Part shown: positions 8,497 through 17,396 of the stretch, one piece after another
Layout: the number at the start of each line of letters is the position of its first letter
Numbering within the stretch: the first letter of the stretch is position 1
Assembly (NCBI GenBank): GCA_029212415.1
Contig: JARGOF010000009.1
Location: forward strand, 18,578 to 82,577
Direction: 5' to 3'
DNA length: 64,000 nucleotides
Origin: Rhizobiaceae bacterium
Lineage (GTDB): Bacteria; Pseudomonadota; Alphaproteobacteria; Rhizobiales; Rhizobiaceae
Notes under the pieces: model-generated
The model's database searches: none
What the model saw: the letters and a program-made list of their open reading frames with translations, nothing else
Told to the model about the DNA's origin: nothing
Made by a program: the position numbers and the translations under genes

Positions 8497-9300
8497 ATGA
8501 GCCGAAAAGTGAAAAGCTCCAAGGTCCCGCCTTCGAACGCGGGACAACAGGGCGATGCATCACAAGGTCTGCAGGAGCCGCGTTATTCGCGCATTCACCG
8601 GATCCTCGTCGAACGGATCATGGAAGGGAAATTTCCTGTCGGGAGCCTGATGCCGACGGAAGTCGAACTGGCCGCAGAATTCAATACCAGCCGCTTCACC
8701 GTGCGCGAAGCACTGCGCAATCTGACCGAACAGGGCTATGTGGAACGGCGCCAGGGCGTTGGAACACGGGTGATCTCGGTCGAGCCGCAGTCGAATTTTT
8801 TCCAGTCATTCGATTCACTGGAAGAGCTGTTCCAGATTGCTGTCGATACCTATTACGTTCTGATGAACAGCGAAAAGATCACCCTGGATGAAAAACTCGC
8901 CGTGCTGGTGGGCGGACAGGCTGGAGAACGCTGGATCAGGATTGATGGTGTGCGCTGGACAGAGCCCGGCGGCCAACCGCTTTGTTTCGTGCAAAGTTAC
9001 ATTCCCGAGCGCTTCGAAAAGCTTGTACCGGAATTTGCCGCACCAAAGGGCCCGTTCTTTGCGATGCTTGAACGCGAATCGCATGAAGCGATCGAGGAGG
9101 TTCAACAGGAAATCCGGGCCATGCCGATGCCCAATGAATTCATCCGGCTGATGGGGCTTCGACCCGGGGATTGGTCGCTGCAGCTGATGCGCCGTTATCT
9201 CACCGCTTCTGGTGTTCTGATCGTTTCGGTCAATTGGCATCCGGCCGAACGTATGGCTTACACCATGCGCATCCAGCGCAATCGGCAGCCGTCCGAGTAA
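8497..9300 (+). CDS. GntR family regulator, HutC/UTRA type
   Basis: 267 residues. ATG 8497 follows AAGGAA at six bases. Residues about 25-100 are the GntR winged helix (YSRIHRILVERIMEGKFPVGSLMPTEVELAAEF, then TVREALRNL). The C-terminal part has the UTRA-type effector fold (WIRIDGVRW, LCFVQSYIP). UTRA domains bind small carboxylates, sugars or amines. The gene closes the 5.9-9.3 kb operon and is a candidate controller of it. Confidence 0.85.
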   Translation: MSRKVKSSKVPPSNAGQQGDASQGLQEPRYSRIHRILVERIMEGKFPVGSLMPTEVELAAEFNTSRFTVREALRNLTEQGYVERRQGVGTRVISVEPQSNFFQSFDSLEELFQIAVDTYYVLMNSEKITLDEKLAVLVGGQAGERWIRIDGVRWTEPGGQPLCFVQSYIPERFEKLVPEFAAPKGPFFAMLERESHEAIEEVQQEIRAMPMPNEFIRLMGLRPGDWSLQLMRRYLTASGVLIVSVNWHPAERMAYTMRIQRNRQPSE

Positions 9301-9318
9301 ACGGCTCTCTTGTTTTCA

Positions 9319-10200
9319 TCATGAGAATATTGGGCGGAAAGCGTCGCCATCGCGGCGCACCCGCATACCATCGGCCATGCGCAGATGAGCCGGAAACAGC
9401 AGCAGATCATCATTGGCGGCTCGGGTGACCAGGTCACGGCGCTGACTAGCTGCAAGTGCTGGATCATGGCAGAAAGCACTGTTCCAGCCGGGGTGAAAAA
9501 CCTGGACCGGCGAATGAATCGCATCGCCGCAAAACAGCGCCTGCTCGCCGCCGCCACAATCCAGCAACAGCCCGATTTGCCCGGGTGAATGACCGGGCAG
9601 CGGCAAGATATCGAGGCCGCGCGACAGGGCAAAGCCGTCGTCCACGGGTTCCGCCAGACCGGCATCGAGCACCGGCCTTACGCTGTCGGCAAAGGCGCCA
9701 TGATTGTGCACGTTCGGCGCGACGGCTTCTTCGGCCAGCCAATGGTCCAGTTCATGGCGACCCATGACATAGCGCGCGTTGGGAAAAGTCGGCACCCATT
9801 TGCCGTTTTCCAGCCGCGTGTTCCAGCCGACATGATCGGCGTGAAGGTGGGTGCACATGACGATATCAATATCTGCCGGGGTCAGGCCATCGGCGGCGAG
9901 CCGTTCCATGTAGCCGCTGGCGCGGCGCTCATGCCAATCGGCGCGGCGCGCGCGTGGCTTGTGTTCGCCGACACAGGTATCGATCAGGATCGTCAGTCCG
10001 CCGACACGCAGAACGAAACTGTGCAGACCCAAAAGGATTGTGTCCGTTTCAAAATCCACATGATGGGGCGAAAGCAGCGCGGTTTCATGGCGCAGTGCAT
10101 CAATATTGCCCTCTGGCAGCAGAAAGGCGAAGGGCAGGGCAAAAGGATCAATATCGATGATCCTGCTGAGTGTCGCACGTCCTAGAGCCTGCGCAGCCAT
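9319..10200 (-). CDS. Metallo-beta-lactamase-fold hydrolase
   Basis: About 293 residues. The ATG at 10200 overlaps the stop of the upstream SDR gene as TGATG, indicating coupling; a GTG at 10203 is an alternative. The metal motif is complete: THLHADH, then H in LPGHSPGQ, D in FCGDAIH and a late H in FPAHL. Lactonases of this type (N-acyl homoserine lactonase, 4-pyridoxolactonase) have similar length and layout. In context it may open a lactone or cleave an ester intermediate. The convergent GntR gene ends only 18 bp away, so no separate terminator is visible. Confidence 0.85.
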   Translation of the reverse strand: MAAQALGRATLSRIIDIDPFALPFAFLLPEGNIDALRHETALLSPHHVDFETDTILLGLHSFVLRVGGLTILIDTCVGEHKPRARRADWHERRASGYMERLAADGLTPADIDIVMCTHLHADHVGWNTRLENGKWVPTFPNARYVMGRHELDHWLAEEAVAPNVHNHGAFADSVRPVLDAGLAEPVDDGFALSRGLDILPLPGHSPGQIGLLLDCGGGEQALFCGDAIHSPVQVFHPGWNSAFCHDPALAASQRRDLVTRAANDDLLLFPAHLRMADGMRVRRDGDAFRPIFS

Positions 10201-11024
10201 CACATGATCGCCGGACGTTCGACCGATTGGCTCTGTGATGCTTTGGCGGCCATCTCCGGTTCGCGTTCCGGATCCCAGTTACGGGCGATGAAGCGGGCGC
10301 CGCTTACCCCGTTGGACGCGTCCGAGCAGAGCCAGCCGATGGCCCGGCGCATGATGGATGCAGGCAGCAGATTTCCGTCCGCGCCCTTCTTTTGCGGGCT
10401 GGGCGGCAGCAAGTCGGTATCAGCAGCGCCACCGGGCAGGTAGACATTGAGATCGACGCCGGTGCCGCTCAGATCCTGGGCCCAGACGCGCGACGCCGCT
10501 TCCAGAGCCGCTTTTGATGGCCCATAGGGAGAATAACCACGGCGCACCATGGTCTGATCCGACGTTGAAATATTGATGATCTTGCCAAAACCACGGGCCA
10601 CCATGCCCGGGGCCAGGGCGCGGGCCATGTTAAACGCGCCATTGACGTTGATGTCGATGATCGAGCGCCAGCTCTCGGGGTCCGTTTCCCAGAAGGGCGT
10701 GGGAACCGTGTTGAAGGTTTCGCTGATCAGCCGCATGCCCCGCCCGGCATTGTTGACCAATACGTCGGCGGGACCGAATTTGACCTCCGTGGCTTCGACA
10801 ACCCGCTGACAGGCTGCAAAGTCGGTGACATCGGCCACCTGAGCCAGTACGCGGTCAGGCGCAATGGCTGCCACTGTCTCGTCCATGGCGTCACTTTGCG
10901 AGGCCGCCGTCAACACCAGACTTGCGCCGGCTTCAGCCAGTTCAAGCGCCATTTCGCGGCCGAGCCCGCGGGCACCACCGGTGATGATGACCACGCGGCC
11001 TTCAAGCGAAGGATGTCTGAACAT
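10200..11024 (-). CDS. Short-chain dehydrogenase/reductase
   Basis: 274 residues, ATG 11024 with a GGAGAG site that overlaps the stop of the upstream aldehyde dehydrogenase gene. It has ITGGARGLG for cofactor binding, NNAGRG, and the YGPSK catalytic pair. The insert ETFNTVPTPFW before the active site is longer than in minimal SDRs. It lies between an aldehyde dehydrogenase and an MBL hydrolase in one minus-strand operon (9319-12544), consistent with an alcohol to aldehyde to acid sequence; that order is inference. Confidence 0.85.
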   Translation of the reverse strand: MFRHPSLEGRVVIITGGARGLGREMALELAEAGASLVLTAASQSDAMDETVAAIAPDRVLAQVADVTDFAACQRVVEATEVKFGPADVLVNNAGRGMRLISETFNTVPTPFWETDPESWRSIIDINVNGAFNMARALAPGMVARGFGKIINISTSDQTMVRRGYSPYGPSKAALEAASRVWAQDLSGTGVDLNVYLPGGAADTDLLPPSPQKKGADGNLLPASIMRRAIGWLCSDASNGVSGARFIARNWDPEREPEMAAKASQSQSVERPAIM

Positions 11025-11035
11025 AGGCTGCTCTC

Positions 11036-12544
11036 CTAGTCTGCAATGCCCATGCGGGGAAGGGCGGGCGCTTCGAGTGCGATGATGGTGGACTTCATTT
11101 CGGTGAACATGGCCCGTGAGCCTTTGGCGCCTTCCCGGCCGAGCCCGGATTGTTTCACGCCGCCAAAACCGGTGCGCAGATCCCGCATGATCGGGCTGTT
11201 GACCATGACAGTGCCGGTGCGAAGCCGCGCGGCGCTGCGCATGGCGCGTTCAAGATTCTGACTCCACACGTAGCCAACCAGCCCAAAGGCGCTGTCATTG
11301 GCGCGGGCGATCACGTCCTCTTCGTCGTCGAAAATCTGCAGCGTGGCAAATGGCGCAAAGATTTCCTCCTGGCAGATGGCAAGACTGTTGGACGGGGCCT
11401 GCATGATCGTCGGCTCAATGTAGAGGCCATCATTTGATTCACCATGGCGCCGCCCGCCTGCCAGAAGTTGCGCGCCTTCGCCGCTGCCGCTGTCGACATA
11501 ACGCATGACGCGGTCCATCTGGGCCTGATTGATCATCGGGCCGATTTCAGTTGCTTCGAGCAATGGATCACCGATGCGCAGCGCACGGGTGCGGGCGACG
11601 AATTGTTCGATGAAACGGTCGGCAACCTTGCGTTCGACAAACAATCGGCTGCCGGCAAGGCACATCTGTCCATTGTTCATGAAGCTGCCAAGCATGGCAC
11701 CGTCCAGGGCGCGCTCGATATCAGCGTCAGCAAAGACAATGGACGCAGACTTGCCGCCCAGTTCCATCGCGCCGCCCTTGATGCCGGGGGCCAGCGCCTT
11801 GAGAATGCGTGCTCCGGTTTCGGTTCCGCCGGTAAAAGAGATCATATCGATATCGGGGTGGCTGGAAATGGCGTCACCGGTGACCTGACCGCGTCCATTG
11901 ACAAGGTTCAGCACGCCTTCAGGCAGGATGCCGCGTTCATCGATGATTTGGAAGAGCCGGGCGAGGGTCAAGGGGGTAATCTCTGAGGGTTTGACCACGC
12001 AGGTATTGCCGAAAGCCAAGGCGCCGGCGATCTTCATGGCGGTCAGGCCCAGAGGCATGTTCCACGGACCTATCAGCGCGCAGACCCCGATTGGATCGTA
12101 GGTGACGAGGCTCATATAGCCCTTTTCCTGGGTATAGACATCACCTCCATCCTGATTGATGAATTCGGAGAAGAAGCGAAAATTCTGGGCAGCCCGGGTT
12201 ATGTGGATGGCCCGCGTCTGCTTCAGCGGCAGTCCGGTATTGATCGTCTCCAGCGCGGCCAGTTCGTCGACGTTTTCCAGGATGGCATCATGAATGGCCA
12301 TCAGGGCGGTCTGGCGCTCAGCCACAGTGCTGCGCCCCCAGGGGCCGGTTTCAAAGGCTTTGCGCGCGGCGCCGACGGCCCGGTCGACATCGTCGGGTGT
12401 GGATTCGTTGAGAATTGCAACGATGCGACCGGTTGCCGGGTCGATCACGTCAATTCCCGTACCACCTGTCGGAACGAAAGAACCGGCGACATAGCCTGTC
12501 ACCTGGCGGGGTGCGCGCTCGAGATCAGCTCTAAATTGGTTCAA
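11036..12544 (-). CDS. NAD(P)-dependent aldehyde dehydrogenase
   Basis: 502 residues. The start is TTG 12544, supported by GAGGAA seven bases before it. Motifs: GPWNMPL, FTGGTETG (cofactor), MELGGKS (general-base Glu) and the catalytic Cys295 in NNGQMCLAGS. Full family length. It oxidises an aldehyde to a carboxylic acid; the natural substrate in this cluster is unknown. First gene of the operon with the SDR and MBL genes, and directly downstream of the GntR gene at 12560. Confidence 0.9.
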   Translation of the reverse strand: MNQFRADLERAPRQVTGYVAGSFVPTGGTGIDVIDPATGRIVAILNESTPDDVDRAVGAARKAFETGPWGRSTVAERQTALMAIHDAILENVDELAALETINTGLPLKQTRAIHITRAAQNFRFFSEFINQDGGDVYTQEKGYMSLVTYDPIGVCALIGPWNMPLGLTAMKIAGALAFGNTCVVKPSEITPLTLARLFQIIDERGILPEGVLNLVNGRGQVTGDAISSHPDIDMISFTGGTETGARILKALAPGIKGGAMELGGKSASIVFADADIERALDGAMLGSFMNNGQMCLAGSRLFVERKVADRFIEQFVARTRALRIGDPLLEATEIGPMINQAQMDRVMRYVDSGSGEGAQLLAGGRRHGESNDGLYIEPTIMQAPSNSLAICQEEIFAPFATLQIFDDEEDVIARANDSAFGLVGYVWSQNLERAMRSAARLRTGTVMVNSPIMRDLRTGFGGVKQSGLGREGAKGSRAMFTEMKSTIIALEAPALPRMGIAD

Positions 12545-12559
12545 TGGGAATTCCTCGGT

Positions 12560-13276
12560 TTATCCACGCGGCATGATCGACGGTCGGTGTGGCTTGGTGG
12601 AAAGAATATGACCGGCCATGGCGTTTTCCGCCCAATCGGGGTTGCGCTGTTTCAGAGCCGTAACGATAACCCGGTGCTGATCATTTGATTGCGCTATATT
12701 GACCGTCTGTTCCCAGACAAATTGCTTGATGACTTCGAGCGGAAGCGACACGGCCTGGGCACTCAGGGTCTGCATCTGCATTGACCTTGTTGCCTTGATG
12801 ATGGTGTTGTGAAAACGCGAGTTGAGTTCGGCAAACCGTTCGGTGGCAGCCGGCTGTCCGACGTTTTCGATCCGATCGATTTCGGCCAGGATATGGTCGA
12901 GCTCCGCCAATTCGCTGTCGGTTATGTTCTCGGCGGCAACGCGCGCTGCAAAACTCTCCAGCCGGATGCGGATATCAAAGACAATGCTGACTTCCTTGAA
13001 GGAAAAATCGGAGACATAGCGGTGGCGGTTATCGGCGCGGGCAAGCCCCTCGGCCACCACGCGCCGCAATGCTTCGCGCACCGGCGTGCGGCTTGTTCCG
13101 GTCATCTGCGCCAGCGCTTCTTCGCGCAGATGCGCACCACTGGGCAATATGCCCTTCAAAATGGCGCGTCGAATCCCCTGATAGGCCCGTTCAGCAGGAC
13201 GTTCGATGTCGCCAATTTTAAGGTCATCGGCAAAATCAGCGTCCTGAAAGGCGCTATTTGCTTCGTTCAGGCTCAT
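12560..13276 (-). CDS. GntR family regulator, FadR/FCD type
   Basis: 238 residues from ATG 13276, which overlaps the stop of the deacetylase gene as ATGA; longer starts would run further into that gene. The winged helix (ERAYQGIRRAILKGILPSGAHLREEALAQMTGTSRTPVREALRR) occupies about residues 25-90 and the helical FCD ligand domain the rest. FCD domains bind small acids with a metal. Being in the middle of the operon it probably regulates the surrounding island, and palindromes of the type TTGTC-NN-GACAA are plausible targets. Confidence 0.85.
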   Translation of the reverse strand: MSLNEANSAFQDADFADDLKIGDIERPAERAYQGIRRAILKGILPSGAHLREEALAQMTGTSRTPVREALRRVVAEGLARADNRHRYVSDFSFKEVSIVFDIRIRLESFAARVAAENITDSELAELDHILAEIDRIENVGQPAATERFAELNSRFHNTIIKATRSMQMQTLSAQAVSLPLEVIKQFVWEQTVNIAQSNDQHRVIVTALKQRNPDWAENAMAGHILSTKPHRPSIMPRG

Positions 13277-14184
13277 GCCGGCGGCTCTATATGGTCCTGA
13301 TGTGTCTGCAGGTACCATTCGGCGATTTCTTCGCGGGTTGCGAACCAGACATCATCGAACTGTTTGGCATAGCGGATGAAATCCCGGATTGCCCGGATGC
13401 GGAAAGGTTGACCGATCACATGCGGGTGCAGCCCGATGTTCATGAACCGGCCGCTGGTCTCGCTTTCTGAATAGAGCCAGTCGAATTGTTCCTTGAACAT
13501 CTGCAAGCCCGTATCCACGGACAGCCCCTGCCTGAGGAAACTGAAATCATTGACTTCAGACGTATAGGAGACTGAAACCATGGGTTTGCCGGATCTGGTC
13601 TTGATCAGATAGGGCTGGTCATCATTGAGCAGGTCGGTGGTAAAAATAAGCCCTTCTTCAGCCAGAATATCAATCGTGTTGAGGGTTGAACGCAAGGAAC
13701 TGGAAAGCCAGCCCTTGGCCTTTTTGCCGACAGCCTGTTCGTAGGTGTCAAGCGTGCGCCGGATGACGTCGCGCTCTGTGGCCTCATCAAACATATAGTC
13801 AGTCAGAAGTTCATCCTGCACGTAGTTGTGGGCGACGATCTCCCATCCACGCTCCAGTGCAGCGTTGATCACCTGACTGCGTTCAGTCGCCATTTTTGCG
13901 TTCATGGTGCAACTTGCCGGAACGCCCTCGGCATCGAATACATCGAACAACCTCCAGACACCGACCCGCTGACCGTATTCACGCCAGGTAAAATTGGGGT
14001 TGTCATAGACATTGCCGGGCAGATTACCGCCGACAATGCCGGGACCGCCCGGATAATAGGGCTTGTCCGATTCCTGGACCTTGTCCCAGAATTCAAAATT
14101 GATCGTCAGAATGACGGCCATGCGTTTGCCGTTCGGCCAAACCAGCGGTTTGCGTTGCGGCATGGGTGTGAAATCGTAATGCAT
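13273..14184 (-). CDS. Polysaccharide deacetylase (NodB) family protein, PuuE-like
   Basis: 303 residues from ATG 14184; a TTG at 14199 overlapping the previous stop is an alternative start. The NodB fold is suggested by VILTINFEFW, NYVQDELL and GLHPHVIGQPFR. The canonical TFDDG motif is replaced by TINFEFW, as in the allantoinase-like PuuE branch that acts on C-N bonds rather than on polysaccharides. Its place between a racemase-like protein, an FAD monooxygenase and regulators argues for hydrolysis of a small amide, imide or ring compound. Substrate unknown. Confidence 0.75.
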   Translation of the reverse strand: MHYDFTPMPQRKPLVWPNGKRMAVILTINFEFWDKVQESDKPYYPGGPGIVGGNLPGNVYDNPNFTWREYGQRVGVWRLFDVFDAEGVPASCTMNAKMATERSQVINAALERGWEIVAHNYVQDELLTDYMFDEATERDVIRRTLDTYEQAVGKKAKGWLSSSLRSTLNTIDILAEEGLIFTTDLLNDDQPYLIKTRSGKPMVSVSYTSEVNDFSFLRQGLSVDTGLQMFKEQFDWLYSESETSGRFMNIGLHPHVIGQPFRIRAIRDFIRYAKQFDDVWFATREEIAEWYLQTHQDHIEPPA

Positions 14185-14195
14185 GGCAGTTCCGA

Positions 14196-14942
14196 TCAAT
14201 AATGCGACAAGAGTGAGCCGAAGCCCTGGATCTTGTCATTGATGCCGTTCTGGCGCAAAGCCCACCAGTAGGTTGCCGTGTTGATGGCAATAACCGGTTT
14301 GTCGAACCAGAATTCCGCTATTCCGGCGAGGCGCGCCATGGCCAGGTTTGTGCCCACCTGAACAATGGCTTCGACCGAAGGATCGTTCAATTCGATCAAG
14401 GTATCGCGCAGTTCCCTTTCGCTCACATGGGCGATCTGCATGGGGCTGGGGCATTTCAGCCCGATAAGATGGACGACCTCATAACCGCAATCGGCAAAGA
14501 ACCGTTTCACCTGATCGTCACCCACCGGCATATAGGGCGTGACGACGGCAATCCGTTTGATGTCACCGTAATTTTTCAAGGCGGCCTGACAGGCATCAGA
14601 TCCCATGGCGACCTTGACGCCAGCGCGCTCTTCGACCCGCTTTTGCAGCTCGATCGACCCCTGCATGCCGTCCCAGAAGGTCTCGGCCGACATGCCCATG
14701 ACCAGGTAATCCACGCTGGCGCTCATGACAGAGTCGACGGCGTCCATCATGGTTTTGCGGATGTCGGCGATCAATGCATTGAAATCATCATCACTGCCAA
14801 CAGGATTGTCCGGGATGACAATGCGCGAAAAGTGGTTGGTGATGCCCACCGGGCGCATCGAATCAAATTCGGGCTGGACCGATGTGTTGGTTGATGGCGC
14901 GATAACACCGAATTTCATCCGATAGCCGAGACTGTCTGTCAT
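14196..14942 (-). CDS. Asp/Glu racemase / arylmalonate decarboxylase-like protein lacking both cysteines
   Basis: 248 residues from ATG 14942, which has AAGGGGAT upstream; the longer frame to 15062 overlaps the next gene and is unlikely. The fold is that of the maleate isomerase family (MKFGVIAPSTNTSVQPEFD; IAVVTPYMPVGDDQVKRFF). The first catalytic cysteine position reads VMGMSAETFW and the second reads VQVGTNLAMARLA, so neither cysteine is present. The chemistry must differ from the classical two-cysteine mechanism. Same length as the cysteine-containing relative at 5951. It sits between the FAD monooxygenase and the deacetylase in one operon. Confidence 0.75.
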   Translation of the reverse strand: MTDSLGYRMKFGVIAPSTNTSVQPEFDSMRPVGITNHFSRIVIPDNPVGSDDDFNALIADIRKTMMDAVDSVMSASVDYLVMGMSAETFWDGMQGSIELQKRVEERAGVKVAMGSDACQAALKNYGDIKRIAVVTPYMPVGDDQVKRFFADCGYEVVHLIGLKCPSPMQIAHVSERELRDTLIELNDPSVEAIVQVGTNLAMARLAGIAEFWFDKPVIAINTATYWWALRQNGINDKIQGFGSLLSHY

Positions 14943-14970
14943 GATATATCCCCTTATGGCCTTGATCGCA

Positions 14971-16173
14971 TCAAGCGACCGTTTCCATATCCTTGAGTGA
15001 CTGAAGCATTGAAGAACGCATGAGATAGGCCTTGTGTGTCTTGTCATCGGTGACAACGGCACGCAATTCGTCGTGGTAGGCCTGGCGGGCTGCCGGGTCG
15101 CCCTCTGCCATCATCTTGCGGTTGCGCAAGGTCTGGGCCTGTACGGTTTCGATGGCAACTTTCCGCCGCTGACGCTCATAGCGGCCCATCAGTGTCAAAG
15201 GTGCACCAAACCAGACTTCGGCAAGCTTCTCGGACAGGTTGATGGCATCATGGATGCCGCCATTCATGCCCATGCCGCCCAGCGGATTGTTGACATGCGC
15301 TGCGTCACCGGCGAGGAAAATGCGCCCGCGAACATAGGATTTGGCCACCCGTTCCTGCACACGATAGGCGGTGGAATGAACCAGATCATAACGCCCCTCT
15401 TTGGGACACAGTTTCTGCAGCCGCTGTTCCATGACGTCCGGATCCTTGATCTGTGCATCGCTCAGCGTCGGGTCGGTCGGCAGCAGGACACGCCAGAGGC
15501 TCGGTGTGCGCAGCAGCACGGCCCATTCGTCCGGATCTGTGACGTAGGCAATGGGTGCAAGGTCGGGAATGGCATCGGGGAATTCAAAGGTCGTGGACAT
15601 CGAAAGAAAGATTTCAGGGATCGTCTGACCCTCAAAGTCGATGCCCAGTGAACGGCGCACCTGACTGTGAGCGCCATCCGCAGCAATGAGATATTTGCCC
15701 TGGACAATTTCTTCCGATCCATCGGCGTGACGCAGGCCAAGAGAGACGCTGTCATCATCCTGTGCGACCGATATGCCTTCGACGCCATAGACCAATTCGG
15801 TCATGTCGGAAGCTTCGATCTGCTCGCGCAGTTCTTCTGTCAGCTTCCATTGTTCGCACTGCAGGCGATAGGGGTGGTTTGTCTCATCGGCAATCATGCC
15901 CATGTCGAATTGAGCAACAACGCCTTCGTTGCGGTCGCGGAACTGCCACTGCGGGCAAATCAGCCCGCGGTCGATGAGTTTTTGCGAAATGCCGAACCGA
16001 TCGAGCATGTCGAGTGTCGGCGGATGGAAGGTTGATGCTCTGAGATCTTTCGGCAGGGCATCGCTTGATTCCAGCACAATCGACGGGATACCCGCCTGCG
16101 CCAGATTTGCAGCGGCCACCAGTCCAACGGGACCTGCCCCAACGATCAATACGCGTTCTTTGGCGTCAGGCAT
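14971..16173 (-). CDS. FAD-dependent aromatic-type monooxygenase
   Basis: 400 residues from ATG 16173, preceded by GGAGG at ten bases. Group A flavoprotein hydroxylase (p-hydroxybenzoate hydroxylase family): GAGPVGL near the N-terminus binds FAD, LIAADGAHS is the DG motif, and GDAAHVNNPLGGMGMNGG is the GD motif. Such enzymes hydroxylate or open aromatic and heteroaromatic rings with NAD(P)H and O2. It leads the minus-strand operon 12560-16173 and faces the Liv operon, so import and ring attack are probably co-regulated. Confidence 0.88.
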   Translation of the reverse strand: MPDAKERVLIVGAGPVGLVAAANLAQAGIPSIVLESSDALPKDLRASTFHPPTLDMLDRFGISQKLIDRGLICPQWQFRDRNEGVVAQFDMGMIADETNHPYRLQCEQWKLTEELREQIEASDMTELVYGVEGISVAQDDDSVSLGLRHADGSEEIVQGKYLIAADGAHSQVRRSLGIDFEGQTIPEIFLSMSTTFEFPDAIPDLAPIAYVTDPDEWAVLLRTPSLWRVLLPTDPTLSDAQIKDPDVMEQRLQKLCPKEGRYDLVHSTAYRVQERVAKSYVRGRIFLAGDAAHVNNPLGGMGMNGGIHDAINLSEKLAEVWFGAPLTLMGRYERQRRKVAIETVQAQTLRNRKMMAEGDPAARQAYHDELRAVVTDDKTHKAYLMRSSMLQSLKDMETVA

Positions 16174-16234
16174 CTTTGTTGAACCTCCATGTATTTTTCT
16201 TGACAAGCAACTGAACGGCTTTCAATGTGTACAA

Positions 16235-16272
16235 GTGATACGGACAAATCAATAGACTTTTGTCCAAATGTG
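16235..16272. promoter_or_regulatory. Divergent control region with two motif copies
   Basis: The 304-bp gap 16174-16477 separates the FAD monooxygenase operon from the Liv operon. It contains GTGATA-CG-GACAAA at 16235-16248 and TTTGTC-CA-AATGTG at 16259-16272; the strong half-sites GGACAAA and TTTGTCC face each other ten bases apart. They match the motif at 5885, 24498 and 27489. This is the most likely joint operator for both directions. Confidence 0.4.
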
Positions 16273-16477
16273 TGAATAAAATTTGTCAAACGGCCTCACA
16301 AGAAGCGCCTGATAATAACGGGGATACAAAAATGGTTCCAGAAAACGTACGCTACAGGTGTGTTCTGTATCGATTGCCCGACCATCGCGCTGCGATTCTG
16401 GTTGACCAGACAAAGTGTAAAAATTCTCGCAATCGACATGACTTTGTATACAAATATCGTATGGGGGACCTGATTTA

Positions 16478-17395
16478 ATGCTCCTGTTGCAGCAGTTCGT
16501 GAACAGCATCATGCTTGGCAGTGTCTATGTGACCGTTGCCGTAGCCTTTACGCTGACCATCGGTATTCTGAATTTTCTGAACTTTACCATCCCGACGCTC
16601 TTCATGATTGCGGGCATGATGGGCTGGGCGCTTTCCTATTATGGGCTGCCGCTGGGTCTGTCCGGTCCGCTGCCCTGGCCGATTGCGCTGATGGGGGCTG
16701 TTGTACTGACAATCATTGCTTCGTTGATCGTTGAGCGGTTCACCTTTCGCTATCTGAAGACCAAATATGGCGATTCGACTGAACACGCGATTCCGCTGGT
16801 CAGTTCGCTGGGTTTCCTGCTTGTGCTCGAAAATCTGGTGCGCATCGGCTACGGCACGGACTCGCGTCGTTTTGAAGGGCCTGACGCCGACCTCACCATG
16901 AACATCGGCGGCATATTTGTCCGTGTCCCGCAGCTTGTCAGTCTTGCTGTCACAGTGGTGATTGTGCTGGGGCTGACCATGATGATCAAGCATTCGCGCA
17001 TCGGGCGCGGATTGCGTGCCATCGCTGAGAACCCGGATGCGGCCAATATTCTGGGCGTTGATACACGGCGTATCGTGCCGGTGGTTTTCATTTTGACCGG
17101 CCTTCTGTGTGGTCTGGCGGGCGCATTGTTCGCGATCAATTATGGCGAAGTGTCACCTGCCATGGGTGAGGATATCGGAACCAAGGCCATCGCAGGCATG
17201 GTGATTGGCGGGCTCGGTTCCATCTGGGGCGCGGTCCTCGGCGGCCTGATCGTCGGGCTGATAGAAATGATGACGGTGCACTTTTTTGGCGCTGACACCG
17301 TGCAGGTGATGGTCTGGGGCGCCCTCTTGCTGACGCTGCTTGCCTATCCAAGCGGATTGCTTGGCCACAATACCATTGGCAAAGGGAAACTTTGA
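16478..17395 (+). CDS. livH: Liv-type ABC transporter permease (LivH family)
   Basis: 305 residues, ATG 16478 after a GGGGGACC site. Multiple membrane segments, with the typical LivH opening (QQFVNSIMLGSVYVTVAVAFTLTIGILNF) and the cytoplasmic coupling loop AIAENPDAANILGVDTRRI. First gene of the five-gene importer 16478-21048. Liv systems carry branched-chain amino acids, amides, urea or aromatic acids; the neighbouring catabolic genes suggest the pathway substrate rather than leucine. Confidence 0.9.
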   Translation: MLLLQQFVNSIMLGSVYVTVAVAFTLTIGILNFLNFTIPTLFMIAGMMGWALSYYGLPLGLSGPLPWPIALMGAVVLTIIASLIVERFTFRYLKTKYGDSTEHAIPLVSSLGFLLVLENLVRIGYGTDSRRFEGPDADLTMNIGGIFVRVPQLVSLAVTVVIVLGLTMMIKHSRIGRGLRAIAENPDAANILGVDTRRIVPVVFILTGLLCGLAGALFAINYGEVSPAMGEDIGTKAIAGMVIGGLGSIWGAVLGGLIVGLIEMMTVHFFGADTVQVMVWGALLLTLLAYPSGLLGHNTIGKGKL

Positions 17396-17396
17396 G

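Noticed and set aside
9319-16173. Pyridoxine (vitamin B6) degradation cluster
   Set aside because: An MBL lactonase-like protein, SDR and FAD monooxygenase are shared features, but the pyridoxine oxidase, decarboxylase and amidohydrolase expected for that pathway are not seen.
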